NCBI GenBank assembly: GCA_902546095.1
Contig: CACCIQ010000003.1
Span: 1 to 64,000, forward strand
Direction of reading: 5' to 3'
Length of the DNA stretch: 64,000 bases
Source: an uncultured Bacteroidota bacterium
GTDB lineage: Bacteria > Bacteroidota > Bacteroidia > Flavobacteriales > Flavobacteriaceae
Below the pieces are notes generated by a model. The model made no database searches, had not been told where the DNA came from, and saw only the letters and a program-made list of their open reading frames with translations. Shown here in pieces: positions 38,290-46,468 of the stretch. Position numbers and translations under genes: made by a program. How positions within the stretch are numbered: position 1 is the stretch's first letter; every line of letters starts with the position of its first letter.

Positions 38290-39174
38290 TTGAAGTTTAA
38301 ATGTATTTTTATATTACTGAGTTATTCATTGGCGTTTACTCAAAGTAATTACCCTCCAAAAATAAATGCTGATGAAACTGTAACCTATAAACAGACTCCT
38401 CAAACTGATTTAAAATTGTGGATTTTTTATCCTGATAACCATAAAAAAAATGATGCAGCTGCTTGCATTGTTTTTTTCTTTGGAGGAGGATGGAATGCTG
38501 GAACACCTGAACAGTTTGTTGAACAATCAAAATATTTACAACAACGTGGTATGGTTGCAATCATTGCAGATTATAGGGTAAGATCTAGACATAACACGCA
38601 AGCAATATATTCATTAAAGGATGCGAAATCAGCTATAAGATGGGTTAGAGAAAACTCTAAAAAGATTGGTATTAATCCAAATAAAATTGTTGGAAGCGGC
38701 GGATCAGCAGGTGGACATTTAGCAGCAGCTACAGGCACAATTAAATCATTTGATGAAGAATTTGAAAATTTCAAAATTAGCTCGAAACCAAATGCAATGG
38801 TACTATTTAATCCAGTTTTAATTTTATCTCCACCCGATGGATTTGAGGATATTTATAATATGTCTGAGGAGAGATTTTCTAATTTAAAAAATAGAATAGG
38901 TGTGGATCCTAAAACGTTTTCACCTTATAATTTTATCAATGAAACTACTCCTCCAACAATTATCTTTCATGGTAAGGATGATAAGGCTGTTCCATATGAG
39001 TCAGTAGAATTTTTTGACCAAAAGATGAAAGAATTTAAAAATCTATCCGTTATTTATTTATATGAGGGTGAAGAACATGCTTTTTTCAATTATCCCAGAA
39101 AAGCACAAGTGCCATTTAATGATACTATGTTAAAAACTGAAAAATTCTTAAAAAGTTTGGGCTATATTGATTAA
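38290..39174 (+). CDS. Secreted alpha/beta hydrolase (esterase/BD-FAE-like)
   Basis: A 294-residue exported esterase with TTG start (MKFKCIFILLSYSLAFTQ signal). The oxyanion motif FFGGGW near residue 61, the nucleophile G-S-A-G-G near residue 140, Asp in FHGKDDKAVP near 230 and His in EGEEHAFF near 262 complete a hormone-sensitive-lipase-type triad. It probably removes acyl (for example acetyl) groups from glycans; this is family-level inference. It lies six bases behind mscS. Confidence 0.88.
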   Translation: MKFKCIFILLSYSLAFTQSNYPPKINADETVTYKQTPQTDLKLWIFYPDNHKKNDAAACIVFFFGGGWNAGTPEQFVEQSKYLQQRGMVAIIADYRVRSRHNTQAIYSLKDAKSAIRWVRENSKKIGINPNKIVGSGGSAGGHLAAATGTIKSFDEEFENFKISSKPNAMVLFNPVLILSPPDGFEDIYNMSEERFSNLKNRIGVDPKTFSPYNFINETTPPTIIFHGKDDKAVPYESVEFFDQKMKEFKNLSVIYLYEGEEHAFFNYPRKAQVPFNDTMLKTEKFLKSLGYID

Positions 39175-39180
39175 TCTAAA

Positions 39181-39636
39181 TTGGAACGTTCAGCAATATT
39201 TTCAAGAAATAATAAGTTCCGTTATGAACTTTCCCGGATCTGGTCTGAGCAACCAAAAATAACATTTATAATGTTAAATCCCTCTGTAGGAGATGAAACC
39301 TTTGATGATAAAACAATAAAAAGATTAATTTTTTTTACTAAAAAATTTGGGTATGGTGGTTTTTATGTTGGTAATATTTTTCCGAATATAAATACAAAGG
39401 TCAATGACCTATATTTGGATCTCTCACATGATAAAAAGAAAAATAGAAAACATGTCTGCTCAATGATTGATAAAAGTAAAAGTGTTGTCTATGCCTGGGG
39501 AAAAACCATCGATAACCCTCCAAATTGGATTGATAAAATTGTAAACAATCCCTTATGTTTTGGTTTCAATAAAAATGGAACTCCAAAGCACCCTCTTTAT
39601 CTAAGAAAAAGTGCGTCTTTAATTAGTTTCAGGTAA
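39181..39636 (+). CDS. DUF1643 domain protein
   Basis: The 151-residue protein matches DUF1643: RYELSRIW, then FIMLNPSVGDETFDDKTI near residue 32, GGFYVGNIFPN near 60 and YAWG near 102, ending with GTPKHPLYL. It starts with TTG, six bases after the esterase stop, and no better ATG exists. DUF1643 proteins have no assigned reaction. Its 3' end overlaps the convergent ADP-ribosylglycohydrolase gene by 18 bases. Confidence 0.85.
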   Translation: MERSAIFSRNNKFRYELSRIWSEQPKITFIMLNPSVGDETFDDKTIKRLIFFTKKFGYGGFYVGNIFPNINTKVNDLYLDLSHDKKKNRKHVCSMIDKSKSVVYAWGKTIDNPPNWIDKIVNNPLCFGFNKNGTPKHPLYLRKSASLISFR

Positions 39637-40962
39637 ATCAATTTCTGGTGGTTCAGCTTCTGGGAGCTCATCTACATACTCATTCGTATATCTTGTTGGA
39701 TATTTTTTAAAAAACCATTTATTATTTTTTACTTCTCCATAATGCTTTCGAGTTACAACCATGTCAATGATTTTTAATCCTTTTTCAGCCATTGACTCAA
39801 AATTATCAATTTCATTTTCAAACCCAATTCTAGTTCTTCCTATATTGTATCTATTTGATAATTCTTCATCAAACATTTTTACGATTTCTTTTTTACCATA
39901 AATAAAGCCAAGTAGCCCTGCCCAGGTAGATGCTGGATTGTCGGAATCCCACCCACATAGAGTTGCAATCTTGATTGTTTCTTTAAAGTTTCCTTCGCCA
40001 TAAAATAAACTAATAATGCTTGCCCCAAAATTTATACCTGCAGCATAACAGCCATTACAATTTTTTTCTATTTTTGACCAATTATACCCATCTTCATTAT
40101 TTATTTGATATTTATAATTTAAACTATCTCTAGTTATTTCCCATGCCAAGCCAGATTCATACTTAGATTTGACATAATCATACATTTTAGCTGAATATGA
40201 CGAATTAGGCAAAACATATCTAGCTTTTTCAGACATCCAGAAAAGTTTATCTTTTATGGTTTTATGATCAGTTTCAAGAGACGCTAAAGAATGCATAATT
40301 ATATAAAACTCCGAAATCCAAGCAGCATTTTCTCTGGCTACTGTTCTAATCGGCATGTAAGCCATTCTTAAACCTATATCTGGATAATTTGGTGAGTATA
40401 ATCCAAAAATTTCTGTTGTTAACTGGGCGTCTATCATCTCATAAAACTCATTATTATTTGGTGAACTGGTTTCTGGAGGTAAAACACCCTTTTTCATTAA
40501 GTCAAAGGCTCTTTGATTAGAAACCCACAAATAATTTTCTTCTTCATTTTTAATGTGTTTTAACCATCCATCTTTGATTTTTTCAGGCCTAAGGTTTAGA
40601 TTATCATTTTGTAATATTAATTCTTGGTACATATATTCAATATCCGTATCGTCATCTGAGCCCCAAATACTATCAGCTTTGGCTAAATTAAAATCGATTG
40701 TTTTAAAGTTAGAACTATTAGACCAAATATTGGGTTCATCTTTTTTTCCCCAGTCATCATAAACGTAAAATCCTCCACCTTTACCATTTACAGGATTCCC
40801 TATTTTATCCATTTCAGTAATAATCCCTGTCCAATTTCCTATGGATTGTCCAAGCCAAAAACCCTCAAGCTTATCCTTATATTCATTTTTACTTATGACA
40901 AAATTTTCTTTATCATTTGTACATGAAATTAGAATTAAGAAAATCAAAAAAACAAATCTCAT
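39619..40962 (-). CDS. ADP-ribosylglycohydrolase-family lipoprotein
   Basis: The 447-residue protein has a lipoprotein signal (LIFLILISC) and the two metal-binding blocks of the family: WGSDDDTDIEYMY near residue 100 and ATLCGWDSDNPAST near residue 330. Most characterised relatives cleave ADP-ribose from proteins in the cytoplasm; an exported lipoprotein version, as found in Bacteroidota and Planctomycetes, may instead hydrolyse other N-glycosides taken up by the cell. Substrate unknown. Confidence 0.85.
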   Translation of the reverse strand: MRFVFLIFLILISCTNDKENFVISKNEYKDKLEGFWLGQSIGNWTGIITEMDKIGNPVNGKGGGFYVYDDWGKKDEPNIWSNSSNFKTIDFNLAKADSIWGSDDDTDIEYMYQELILQNDNLNLRPEKIKDGWLKHIKNEEENYLWVSNQRAFDLMKKGVLPPETSSPNNNEFYEMIDAQLTTEIFGLYSPNYPDIGLRMAYMPIRTVARENAAWISEFYIIMHSLASLETDHKTIKDKLFWMSEKARYVLPNSSYSAKMYDYVKSKYESGLAWEITRDSLNYKYQINNEDGYNWSKIEKNCNGCYAAGINFGASIISLFYGEGNFKETIKIATLCGWDSDNPASTWAGLLGFIYGKKEIVKMFDEELSNRYNIGRTRIGFENEIDNFESMAEKGLKIIDMVVTRKHYGEVKNNKWFFKKYPTRYTNEYVDELPEAEPPEIDLPETN

Positions 40963-40992
40963 TATATAAAATTTACATATATAAATACTGAA

Positions 40993-41376
40993 CTAAGCTT
41001 TGTTAATTTTTTTGTCTAAATATATTATTGCTATACAGGAGAGCAACATTAAAGATGATGGTAATGTTGGAATAAATGGATCACTAATACTAATATGAAA
41101 ATAGATCGCAGCAAGCATAAATGTAGCCATTACAAAAGCTGCTGGTGTTACTAGTTTTTCATATTTGATTCCCAAAAGAAGTAAAATAGCACATAAAACT
41201 TTAAAAATTCCTACTACAATCATTGTTGTTTTACTAAGTCCATAGGCTTGAAACTCCTCTATCATGTTTGAAGCATCTGCCCCTCTGTATATTGTATCCA
41301 TCTGCAGCCTAAAAGACCATGCGCTTAATACTGTTACTGAAACAATAAGAATTAATATTTTTAAAAAAACTTTCAT
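40993..41376 (-). CDS. DoxX-like membrane protein
   Basis: A 127-residue protein with four transmembrane helices (about 5-22, 50-70, 75-95, 102-120), matching the DoxX/DUF4870-type small membrane proteins of Bacteroidota. There is no cofactor motif. It is transcribed alone on the minus strand, 30 bases upstream of the start of the ADP-ribosylglycohydrolase gene. Role unknown. Confidence 0.75.
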   Translation of the reverse strand: MKVFLKILILIVSVTVLSAWSFRLQMDTIYRGADASNMIEEFQAYGLSKTTMIVVGIFKVLCAILLLLGIKYEKLVTPAAFVMATFMLAAIYFHISISDPFIPTLPSSLMLLSCIAIIYLDKKINKA

Positions 41377-41449
41377 TTATTTAGCACTAAATTTGATTAT
41401 TAGATTTTATTGTTTAACATAAATTTAATATAATCCTACATAATTTTAT

Positions 41450-41908
41450 ATGAAAATATTTATAAAAACTTTTTCAATATTTTATTTTTCGTTCTTATCA
41501 TACTCTCAATCGGATGATAATTATAAATTTTATGGTGAGTTATTTGAGTTCTCTGAATCAATAAATTACAATTTAGAAAAAGATATTTTTTTAAATAGTT
41601 CATCCAAAGTGAAAATTGAAGGAGAAATACTATCCTCATGTCCCATGAAAGGCTGTTGGATGAAAATATCTGTCGAAAAAGACACAGTACTTGTTAGATT
41701 TAAAGACTACGGTTTTTTTGTTCCAAAAAATGGTATTGAGGGTAAGAGTACAATAATAAATGGCAAACTTTCAGTTGACACATTAAGTATTGCTCAACTT
41801 CAACATTATGCTGAGGATGCTGGAAAATCTAAAGAAGAGATTGCTCTTATATCAAAACCTGAAATTACAATTTCATTTCTTGCTGATGGTGTTTTAATAA
41901 AAGAATAA
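41450..41908 (+). CDS. DUF4920 exported protein
   Basis: The 152-residue protein has a signal peptide (MKIFIKTFSIFYFSFLSYSQ) and a single small beta-barrel domain with the motif SSCPMKGCWMKI near residue 64, the cysteine signature of DUF4920. It is probably periplasmic and the paired cysteines plus methionine suggest metal binding, which is inference. Function unassigned. Confidence 0.82.
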   Translation: MKIFIKTFSIFYFSFLSYSQSDDNYKFYGELFEFSESINYNLEKDIFLNSSSKVKIEGEILSSCPMKGCWMKISVEKDTVLVRFKDYGFFVPKNGIEGKSTIINGKLSVDTLSIAQLQHYAEDAGKSKEEIALISKPEITISFLADGVLIKE

Positions 41909-41932
41909 TATAGCTTAAAACAATATTATATA

Positions 41933-41940
41933 TATATTTG
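41933..41940 (+). promoter_or_regulatory. TAnnTTTG -7 element for the NTF2-like lipoprotein
   Basis: TATATTTG, exact match, 18 bases before the ATG at 41959. It includes the TTG at 41938 that opens the longer frame, which argues that this TTG is not a start codon. Confidence 0.5.
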
Positions 41941-41958
41941 GAAGCTAATTATATAATT

Positions 41959-42459
41959 ATGAAATACTTAAATACAATAACTATAATGATATTTTTATTC
42001 GTATTGAGTTCTTGTTCAACAGGTGGTAATCACCCAGATTTTGAAGCTAATGTTGAAAAGGTCCAAACTTTTCTTGAACTTCAAGGCTCTGAAGCTGACC
42101 CACAAGCACAACTAGATATGATACACGAAGATCTTGAATGGCAGCCTGCATTTTATGGCACAGGGTTGATTGGAAAAGCCGAATTTGGTGAATATCTAAT
42201 TGGATGGCAAGATGCTATGGAAGACGTTGTATATACTGCAACTAATTATCTACCTGGCGTTAATCCTGAAACTGGAGTTTTAGATGGCAGTGTCCGTTCT
42301 TATGGTACGTGGACAGGTGTTCACTCAGAAACTGGTAAAAGTTGGGAATTAAGCTCATATCACACATGGGATTTTAAAGATGGTCAAATCGTTTATGGAG
42401 GTGACTATTTTGATGCTGGAGGGTTTTTAGCTTCTTTAGCTCCTAGTGAAGAAGAATAA
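41959..42459 (+). CDS. NTF2/SnoaL-like lipoprotein
   Basis: A 166-residue lipoprotein with signal MKYLNTITIMIFLFVLSSC and one NTF2-like cone domain (DPQAQLDMIHEDLEWQPAFYG, GKAEFGEYLIGW, then SYHTWDFKDGQIVYGGDYFDAGG). It starts at the ATG at 41959 rather than the TTG at 41938, which lies in the promoter box. It resembles the tandem lipoproteins near 60 kb. No catalytic residues can be named. Confidence 0.78.
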   Translation: MKYLNTITIMIFLFVLSSCSTGGNHPDFEANVEKVQTFLELQGSEADPQAQLDMIHEDLEWQPAFYGTGLIGKAEFGEYLIGWQDAMEDVVYTATNYLPGVNPETGVLDGSVRSYGTWTGVHSETGKSWELSSYHTWDFKDGQIVYGGDYFDAGGFLASLAPSEEE

Positions 42460-42481
42460 TTTTAAATATTATTTATCATAT

Positions 42482-42507
42482 AAAAAGCCTCAATCATGAG
42501 GCTTTTT
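42482..42507. terminator. Bidirectional intrinsic terminator
   Basis: A perfect ten-pair stem (AAAAAGCCTC/GAGGCTTTTT, loop AATCAT) carries A-runs on one side and T-runs on the other, so it can stop transcripts from both strands: the NTF2-like lipoprotein (+) and the 74-residue membrane protein (-), whose last codons lie inside the hairpin. Confidence 0.88.
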
Positions 42508-42718
42508 TATTTAAAAAATTTTTTAAGGCAATAAAAATAAATTTTCCTAAATAAAATAAAACGTGCTGAAGAAAAAAAACTAGTACAAAATATATTAAGG
42601 CAACAATTCTTTCACCATCATTATAAATCCAATCAAATGGATTTTCAGAGTTGCTATTAGCGTAAAATGATATAAGTACTGCAGATGTTATCGCAAAAAG
42701 TAATATTCTTATTTTCAA
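42494..42718 (-). CDS. Small membrane protein, 74 residues, unknown
   Basis: Two hydrophobic segments (about 4-20 and 37-65) around a polar stretch ENPFDWIYNDGER, with a basic tail. It starts with TTG; no ATG lies in frame nearby. Its 3' end is inside the terminator hairpin at 42482-42507. I do not recognise a family. Confidence 0.55.
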   Translation of the reverse strand: MKIRILLFAITSAVLISFYANSNSENPFDWIYNDGERIVALIYFVLVFFLQHVLFYLGKFIFIALKNFLNKKAS

Positions 42719-42795
42719 TAGGTTAAGTAGTTATATTATACGATTAACATTAAATATATATAAAAATATCGTATATTGAAATTTCCCAAAAAATT

Positions 42796-42945
42796 ATGCG
42801 ACTAACAAAAAGAGACATAGCATTGACTAAAATAAGCATACCAGCTGCTATTCATTCGGTTTATTTTAGAGGGAAAAGATATTCTTACAATGATTACCTC
42901 AAGATTATGAAACAGGCTGATAAAAATACTTCAAAAGAAGAATAG
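42796..42945 (+). CDS. Small soluble protein, 49 residues, unknown
   Basis: An ATG at 42796 opens a frame of 49 codons ending TAG at 42943. The product is basic (MRLTKRDIALTKISIPAA, then YFRGKRYSYNDYLKIM) and looks like a compact helical or beta-hairpin protein. It is the only coding content in the 265 bases between two minus-strand genes. The upstream TATATTG resembles a -7 box imperfectly. Function unknown. Confidence 0.45.
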   Translation: MRLTKRDIALTKISIPAAIHSVYFRGKRYSYNDYLKIMKQADKNTSKEE

Positions 42946-42983
42946 AGTTTCTCCTAGAGATCTTAAATTTATCAATATAAATT

Positions 42984-43448
42984 TCATCTTATAAATCCAT
43001 CCACAGAATTTCTGTAATCAATTACAAAACCATTTTCTTGAGTAAAACTTTTGAACTCATCAGAAGCTGGACCGGTTACTACAAACTTTTCTAAAGTAAA
43101 GAGATTAAAAAATCTATCAAAAAATGGTCCTCCCATAAAATTTTGTCCATGTTTTACTGCTGATTGACTATCAATGTATTTTTCATATAGGGTAACTGAA
43201 ACTCCGTCATCTGAAATGTAGTAGGCATATTCAAGACAAAAATCTTCTTTATCAATAACATTCTGAGTAATTTCCTCAACAAATACATTTAAATCCTCAT
43301 TTGTATTTTGATTTATTTTTAAATCAATAATAAACGTTATATCATCAGATTCTGAGTTTTTAATAATAGAAGAAGTTTCTTTTTTATCATCTACTTTGAC
43401 GCATGAAAATAGGAAAAAAGGAACGAGAAAATAAAGTAGTTTTTTCAT
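42984..43448 (-). CDS. Lipoprotein with ABM-like (dimeric alpha/beta barrel) domain
   Basis: A 154-residue lipoprotein (signal MKKLLYFLVPFFLFSC) followed by a polar linker and a domain whose strands FIIDLKI, FCLEYAYYISDD, SVTLYEKYIDSQSAVKHG and KFVVTGPASDE follow the antibiotic-biosynthesis-monooxygenase pattern. Known relatives are quinol monooxygenases or haem degraders; the specific reaction cannot be inferred here. Confidence 0.72.
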   Translation of the reverse strand: MKKLLYFLVPFFLFSCVKVDDKKETSSIIKNSESDDITFIIDLKINQNTNEDLNVFVEEITQNVIDKEDFCLEYAYYISDDGVSVTLYEKYIDSQSAVKHGQNFMGGPFFDRFFNLFTLEKFVVTGPASDEFKSFTQENGFVIDYRNSVDGFIR

Positions 43449-43485
43449 AATTTTTGGGATTTGAAATAAATATATAAAGAATAAT

Positions 43486-43683
43486 TTAGAATGATCCCCA
43501 CTTATTTTTTATCATTAATCCAAGTCCTAAATTGATTAATATTAATGATACTGTTCCAGAGAAAAACCACTCTTTACTTTCGTATTTAAAAATTATTGAT
43601 TCGCCAAATAAACACAGTCCACTAGAAAAAAGCATTAATCCAACTAAAGCAAAAGTGTAGGTTTTAATTTTTGTATTATTCAT
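43486..43683 (-). CDS. Small two-helix membrane protein, 65 residues
   Basis: Two transmembrane segments (about 8-28 and 40-58) separated by ESIIFKYESKEW. No family recognised. It has an exact promoter box (43707-43714) that is back to back with the one for the divergent oxidoreductase gene, supporting a real transcript. Confidence 0.6.
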   Translation of the reverse strand: MNNTKIKTYTFALVGLMLFSSGLCLFGESIIFKYESKEWFFSGTVSLILINLGLGLMIKNKWGSF

Positions 43684-43694
43684 TAACTGTTATT

Positions 43695-43702
43695 TAAATT
43701 TG
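43695..43702 (+). promoter_or_regulatory. TAnnTTTG -7 element for the NAD(P)-binding protein
   Basis: TAAATTTG, 16 bases before the ATG at 43719; predicted leader about nine bases. Only four bases separate it from an opposite-strand box. Confidence 0.55.
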
Positions 43703-43706
43703 TATT

Positions 43707-43714
43707 CAAATATA
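43707..43714 (-). promoter_or_regulatory. TAnnTTTG -7 element for the 65-residue membrane protein
   Basis: TATATTTG on the minus strand, 23 bases before the ATG at 43683. Together with 43695-43702 it forms a face-to-face divergent promoter in which the two start sites would overlap. Confidence 0.5.
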
Positions 43715-43718
43715 TAAA

Positions 43719-44369
43719 ATGGCATCAATAACTTTATTTGGGTCAACTGGACTAATTGGAAATGAAATTTTGAAACTACTTGAAGAGGATGATTATTTTA
43801 AAAAAATTAATGTAATATCTAGGAGAGAGGTAAAATTAAAATCTAAAAAATCTAAACTAAAATTAATTGATTTTTCTAATTATGATGATTACTTATCAGC
43901 GATTGAGAGTAGTGATATTGTTTTAGCTGCCATTGGCACTACTCAATCAAAGGTTAATTTCAATAAAAAAAAGTATGTGGATATTGACCTTGGTATTGTT
44001 TCAAAAATTGCAAAAGCTTGCAAAGAAAAAAAAGTTAAGCATTTCTCATTTGTTTCCTCAGCTGGAGCTGACATAAAAAACAAAAGCTTTTATCTTAAAC
44101 TTAAAGGACAAATCGAACAGGAGGTTAAATCTCACAAATTAAATTCATCATCGGTTTACAGGCCATCGCTATTGCTAGGTAAAAGATCTGAGAGTCGCTA
44201 TGGTGAACAATTAGCTCAATTTATAATTCCAATTATTTCTTTTTTAATGCCTTCAAACTATAAACCCATCAAAGCCATAAAAGTTGCAAAAGCTATGGTT
44301 AATGAGTCTAAAAAATACAGTTCTGGATTTAAGATTTTTCATTATAATCAAATATTAAATTTGAGTTAA
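43719..44369 (+). CDS. NAD(P)H-binding oxidoreductase (HTATIP2-like)
   Basis: A 216-residue Rossmann protein of the extended SDR/NmrA type. G-x-x-G-x-x-G occurs at the N-terminus (LFGSTGLIGNEI), AAIGTTQSK follows near residue 70, and FVSSAGAD near residue 108 gives the SDR serine. YLKLKGQIEQEV supplies a lysine typical of TIP30-like members. Substrate unknown. Confidence 0.85.
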   Translation: MASITLFGSTGLIGNEILKLLEEDDYFKKINVISRREVKLKSKKSKLKLIDFSNYDDYLSAIESSDIVLAAIGTTQSKVNFNKKKYVDIDLGIVSKIAKACKEKKVKHFSFVSSAGADIKNKSFYLKLKGQIEQEVKSHKLNSSSVYRPSLLLGKRSESRYGEQLAQFIIPIISFLMPSNYKPIKAIKVAKAMVNESKKYSSGFKIFHYNQILNLS

Positions 44370-44444
44370 AATTTTTGAGTTTGTATTTTTTGTTCCTGAA
44401 ATGTTATAAAAAACAATTAATATTGTTTTTCTAAATAATTTATT

Positions 44445-45137
44445 ATGAAAAAATATATATACATTTTAACAATTTTATTTTCATTTTCATTATCTGCTCA
44501 GGATGGATTCTGGTATGATGTTTTACTAGAAGTTGAAGGTGAAGACACTAACGAATTTGAAAAAACAGTGGATGGATTTTATTCATCATTGGATTTCCCT
44601 GATGATGTAACTCTTTCATTTTCTCGAATCCAAATCAAAGGACAAGGTTTTGAAGAAACTCATATTTTAAGTTTTCTAAGCCCTTCTTCTGAATCATTAG
44701 CTAATTTTTTATCTACACTAAGTGGATCAAAATGGGAAAACTATATTGAAAAGGTAAGACCTTACGTAGATAGTGTAAGAAGATCAGCTGGCATAGTCAC
44801 CAAAGCTTATAATCAGGAGGATGTTGATCCAATTGGTCAAGCATGGCTATTTAAAGTGAAAAGTAAAGATGCTCCTGCTTTTTATGAAGAATATACTAAA
44901 GTAATGGAGGTTTTTGATTTTGCAGGATTTTCTGGAACAGGTCAAATAACTCATGGAGTAAGTAACGGAGAAAGTCATTTTATATATGCAACCTACGATG
45001 ACTTAAATTCTGCATTTACATTTGGTCCTAAAAATGATGTAGAAGCAAAAGCCTTTGCAAGCTTTTTTGAAGCAACAGCTGATTTTGCTGAGTTTAGCCA
45101 ATCATTCACTAGAGTTTTAATTAAAGAGTATAATTAA
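44445..45137 (+). CDS. Exported protein of unknown family, 230 residues
   Basis: A signal peptide (MKKYIYILTILFSFSLSAQ) precedes two related halves: WYDVLLEVEGEDTNEFEKTV near residue 23 and AWLFKVKSKDAPAFYEEYTK near residue 132, each followed by a FSxxQI(K/T) strand pair. The pattern suggests two ferredoxin-like units, as in dimeric alpha/beta barrel proteins, but I know no named family. It ends at a strong terminator. Confidence 0.65.
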   Translation: MKKYIYILTILFSFSLSAQDGFWYDVLLEVEGEDTNEFEKTVDGFYSSLDFPDDVTLSFSRIQIKGQGFEETHILSFLSPSSESLANFLSTLSGSKWENYIEKVRPYVDSVRRSAGIVTKAYNQEDVDPIGQAWLFKVKSKDAPAFYEEYTKVMEVFDFAGFSGTGQITHGVSNGESHFIYATYDDLNSAFTFGPKNDVEAKAFASFFEATADFAEFSQSFTRVLIKEYN

Positions 45138-45140
45138 AAT

Positions 45141-45170
45141 AAAAAAGAGCCCTATAAAAGGGCTCTTTTT
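45141..45170. terminator. Bidirectional intrinsic terminator
   Basis: Stem GAGCCC/GGGCTC extended by A/T pairs, loop TATAAAA, A-run before and T-run after. It serves the 230-residue protein gene (+) and the convergent 165-residue gene (-). Confidence 0.9.
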
Positions 45171-45194
45171 CTTATTTAAAAAAAACTACAAAGT

Positions 45195-45692
45195 CTATAT
45201 TCTAGTCATTTCTGCTGATGCATTAGTTGTAACACCATCAGGGCCACTCACAGTATAATTATAAATGATTTTGTTTTCATCACCAGGCACTAAATCAATT
45301 TCCCAAGATGTAACATAAGTGTCTTTTTTCAAACTTAAACCACTCATATCATCATCCGTTTTGAAAATCAACTTTCCATTTTCATTTGATGTAAGTTTAG
45401 ACACGGGTTTATTCTGTAATCCGCAGTAGTGAGTCAAAAGCAATTCATCATTTTGATAATTAAATATACTTAGCATTTCAATTCCACCTGTGTTGCTTTC
45501 TTCCAAAATAGCACTGCCATTTGATGCAATACTAAATTCTAGAATTAAACTATCTGATGTCTCGTCTGTTCTTTCCAATGTTCCAACCCATTTTCCTTCA
45601 AGTTGTTTTAATGTCTCAAAATCATTAGGATCTGTATTAGCATTTAAGTTAAATGCAAAAATCAAAGTTAATAGTAAAATAAAATTTTTCAT
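45195..45692 (-). CDS. Exported lipocalin-like protein, unknown
   Basis: The 165-residue protein has a signal peptide (MKNFILLLTLIFAFNLNA) and a beta-rich body starting LKQLEGKWVGTLERTDE with later SDSLILEFSIASNGSAILEE and LLLTHYCGLQNKP. The GxW start resembles the DUF1579/lipocalin-like folds. No ligand can be proposed. Terminates at the bidirectional hairpin at 45141-45170. Confidence 0.6.
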   Translation of the reverse strand: MKNFILLLTLIFAFNLNANTDPNDFETLKQLEGKWVGTLERTDETSDSLILEFSIASNGSAILEESNTGGIEMLSIFNYQNDELLLTHYCGLQNKPVSKLTSNENGKLIFKTDDDMSGLSLKKDTYVTSWEIDLVPGDENKIIYNYTVSGPDGVTTNASAEMTRI

Positions 45693-45766
45693 TATATATA
45701 ATTTTAAGTAACAATTATAAGTAAAATAAATTGCAAAAATTAATTAAATGTTAATAAAAACAATAT

Positions 45767-46468
45767 TTATTTCTGAGCAATATATATTGTTGAAGCTCCA
45801 AAGAACTTTTCTTTAAATTTAACGTCAACAAAACTTGAATCCAAAAGTATTTTTTTAAACTTTTCTCCGAACGGAAATATTTTAGCTGAGCTTTTTAAAT
45901 AAGAATAAGCTTTGAAGTTTTTTGAAAATAATTTACCAATAAGTTGTACATAAATTATAACATAAATGCTATATATAAAATTGATAAATATATTTTTTGG
46001 AAGTGAAGTTTCTAAAATAATTAGTGTTCCATTTTTTTTTAGTACTCTATATATTTCATTTAATCCTTTATTAAGATTTTCAAAATTTCTCACACCATAC
46101 CCAACTGTAACTATATCAAAGGTGTCATCTGCATATTTTATATTTTCTGCATCACCAATATCCAAACTAATTTTTTTACATAAGTTTAGGCTATTAATCT
46201 TTCTTTTACCTATTTCTATCATTTTTGAAGAGATGTCTAATCCAATAATTTCACAGTTTTTTATGTTAGATAACATTATTGCAATATCAGCAGTTCCAGT
46301 TGCCATATCTAATATTTTTCTAGGATTCTTTTTCTTAGCAATTTTTACTATTTCACTTTTCCATTTATTATGCAAGCCAAATGTTAAAAGATTATTGATC
46401 AAATCATATTGACCTGAAATTGAATCAAACATTTCCTTTGTTTCATTTTTAGGTCTATTCAAATTCAT
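45767..46468 (-). CDS. ubiE: Demethylmenaquinone methyltransferase UbiE/MenG
   Basis: This enzyme makes menaquinone from demethylmenaquinone. The 233-residue protein has the MFDSISGQYDLINNLLTFG N-terminal signature, the SAM motif ILDMATGTADIAI near residue 55, and the family motif TVGYGVRNFENLNKGL near residue 120 with RVLKKNG. Length is normal. As flavobacteria respire with menaquinone, MenG activity is expected. The ATG overlaps the upstream methyltransferase stop by four bases. Confidence 0.95.
   Translation of the reverse strand: MNLNRPKNETKEMFDSISGQYDLINNLLTFGLHNKWKSEIVKIAKKKNPRKILDMATGTADIAIMLSNIKNCEIIGLDISSKMIEIGKRKINSLNLCKKISLDIGDAENIKYADDTFDIVTVGYGVRNFENLNKGLNEIYRVLKKNGTLIILETSLPKNIFINFIYSIYVIIYVQLIGKLFSKNFKAYSYLKSSAKIFPFGEKFKKILLDSSFVDVKFKEKFFGASTIYIAQK

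Noticed and set aside
42482-42507. Inverted repeat considered as an insertion-sequence end
   Set aside because: It has the A-stem-loop-T layout of a bidirectional terminator between two convergent genes, with no transposase and no target duplication.
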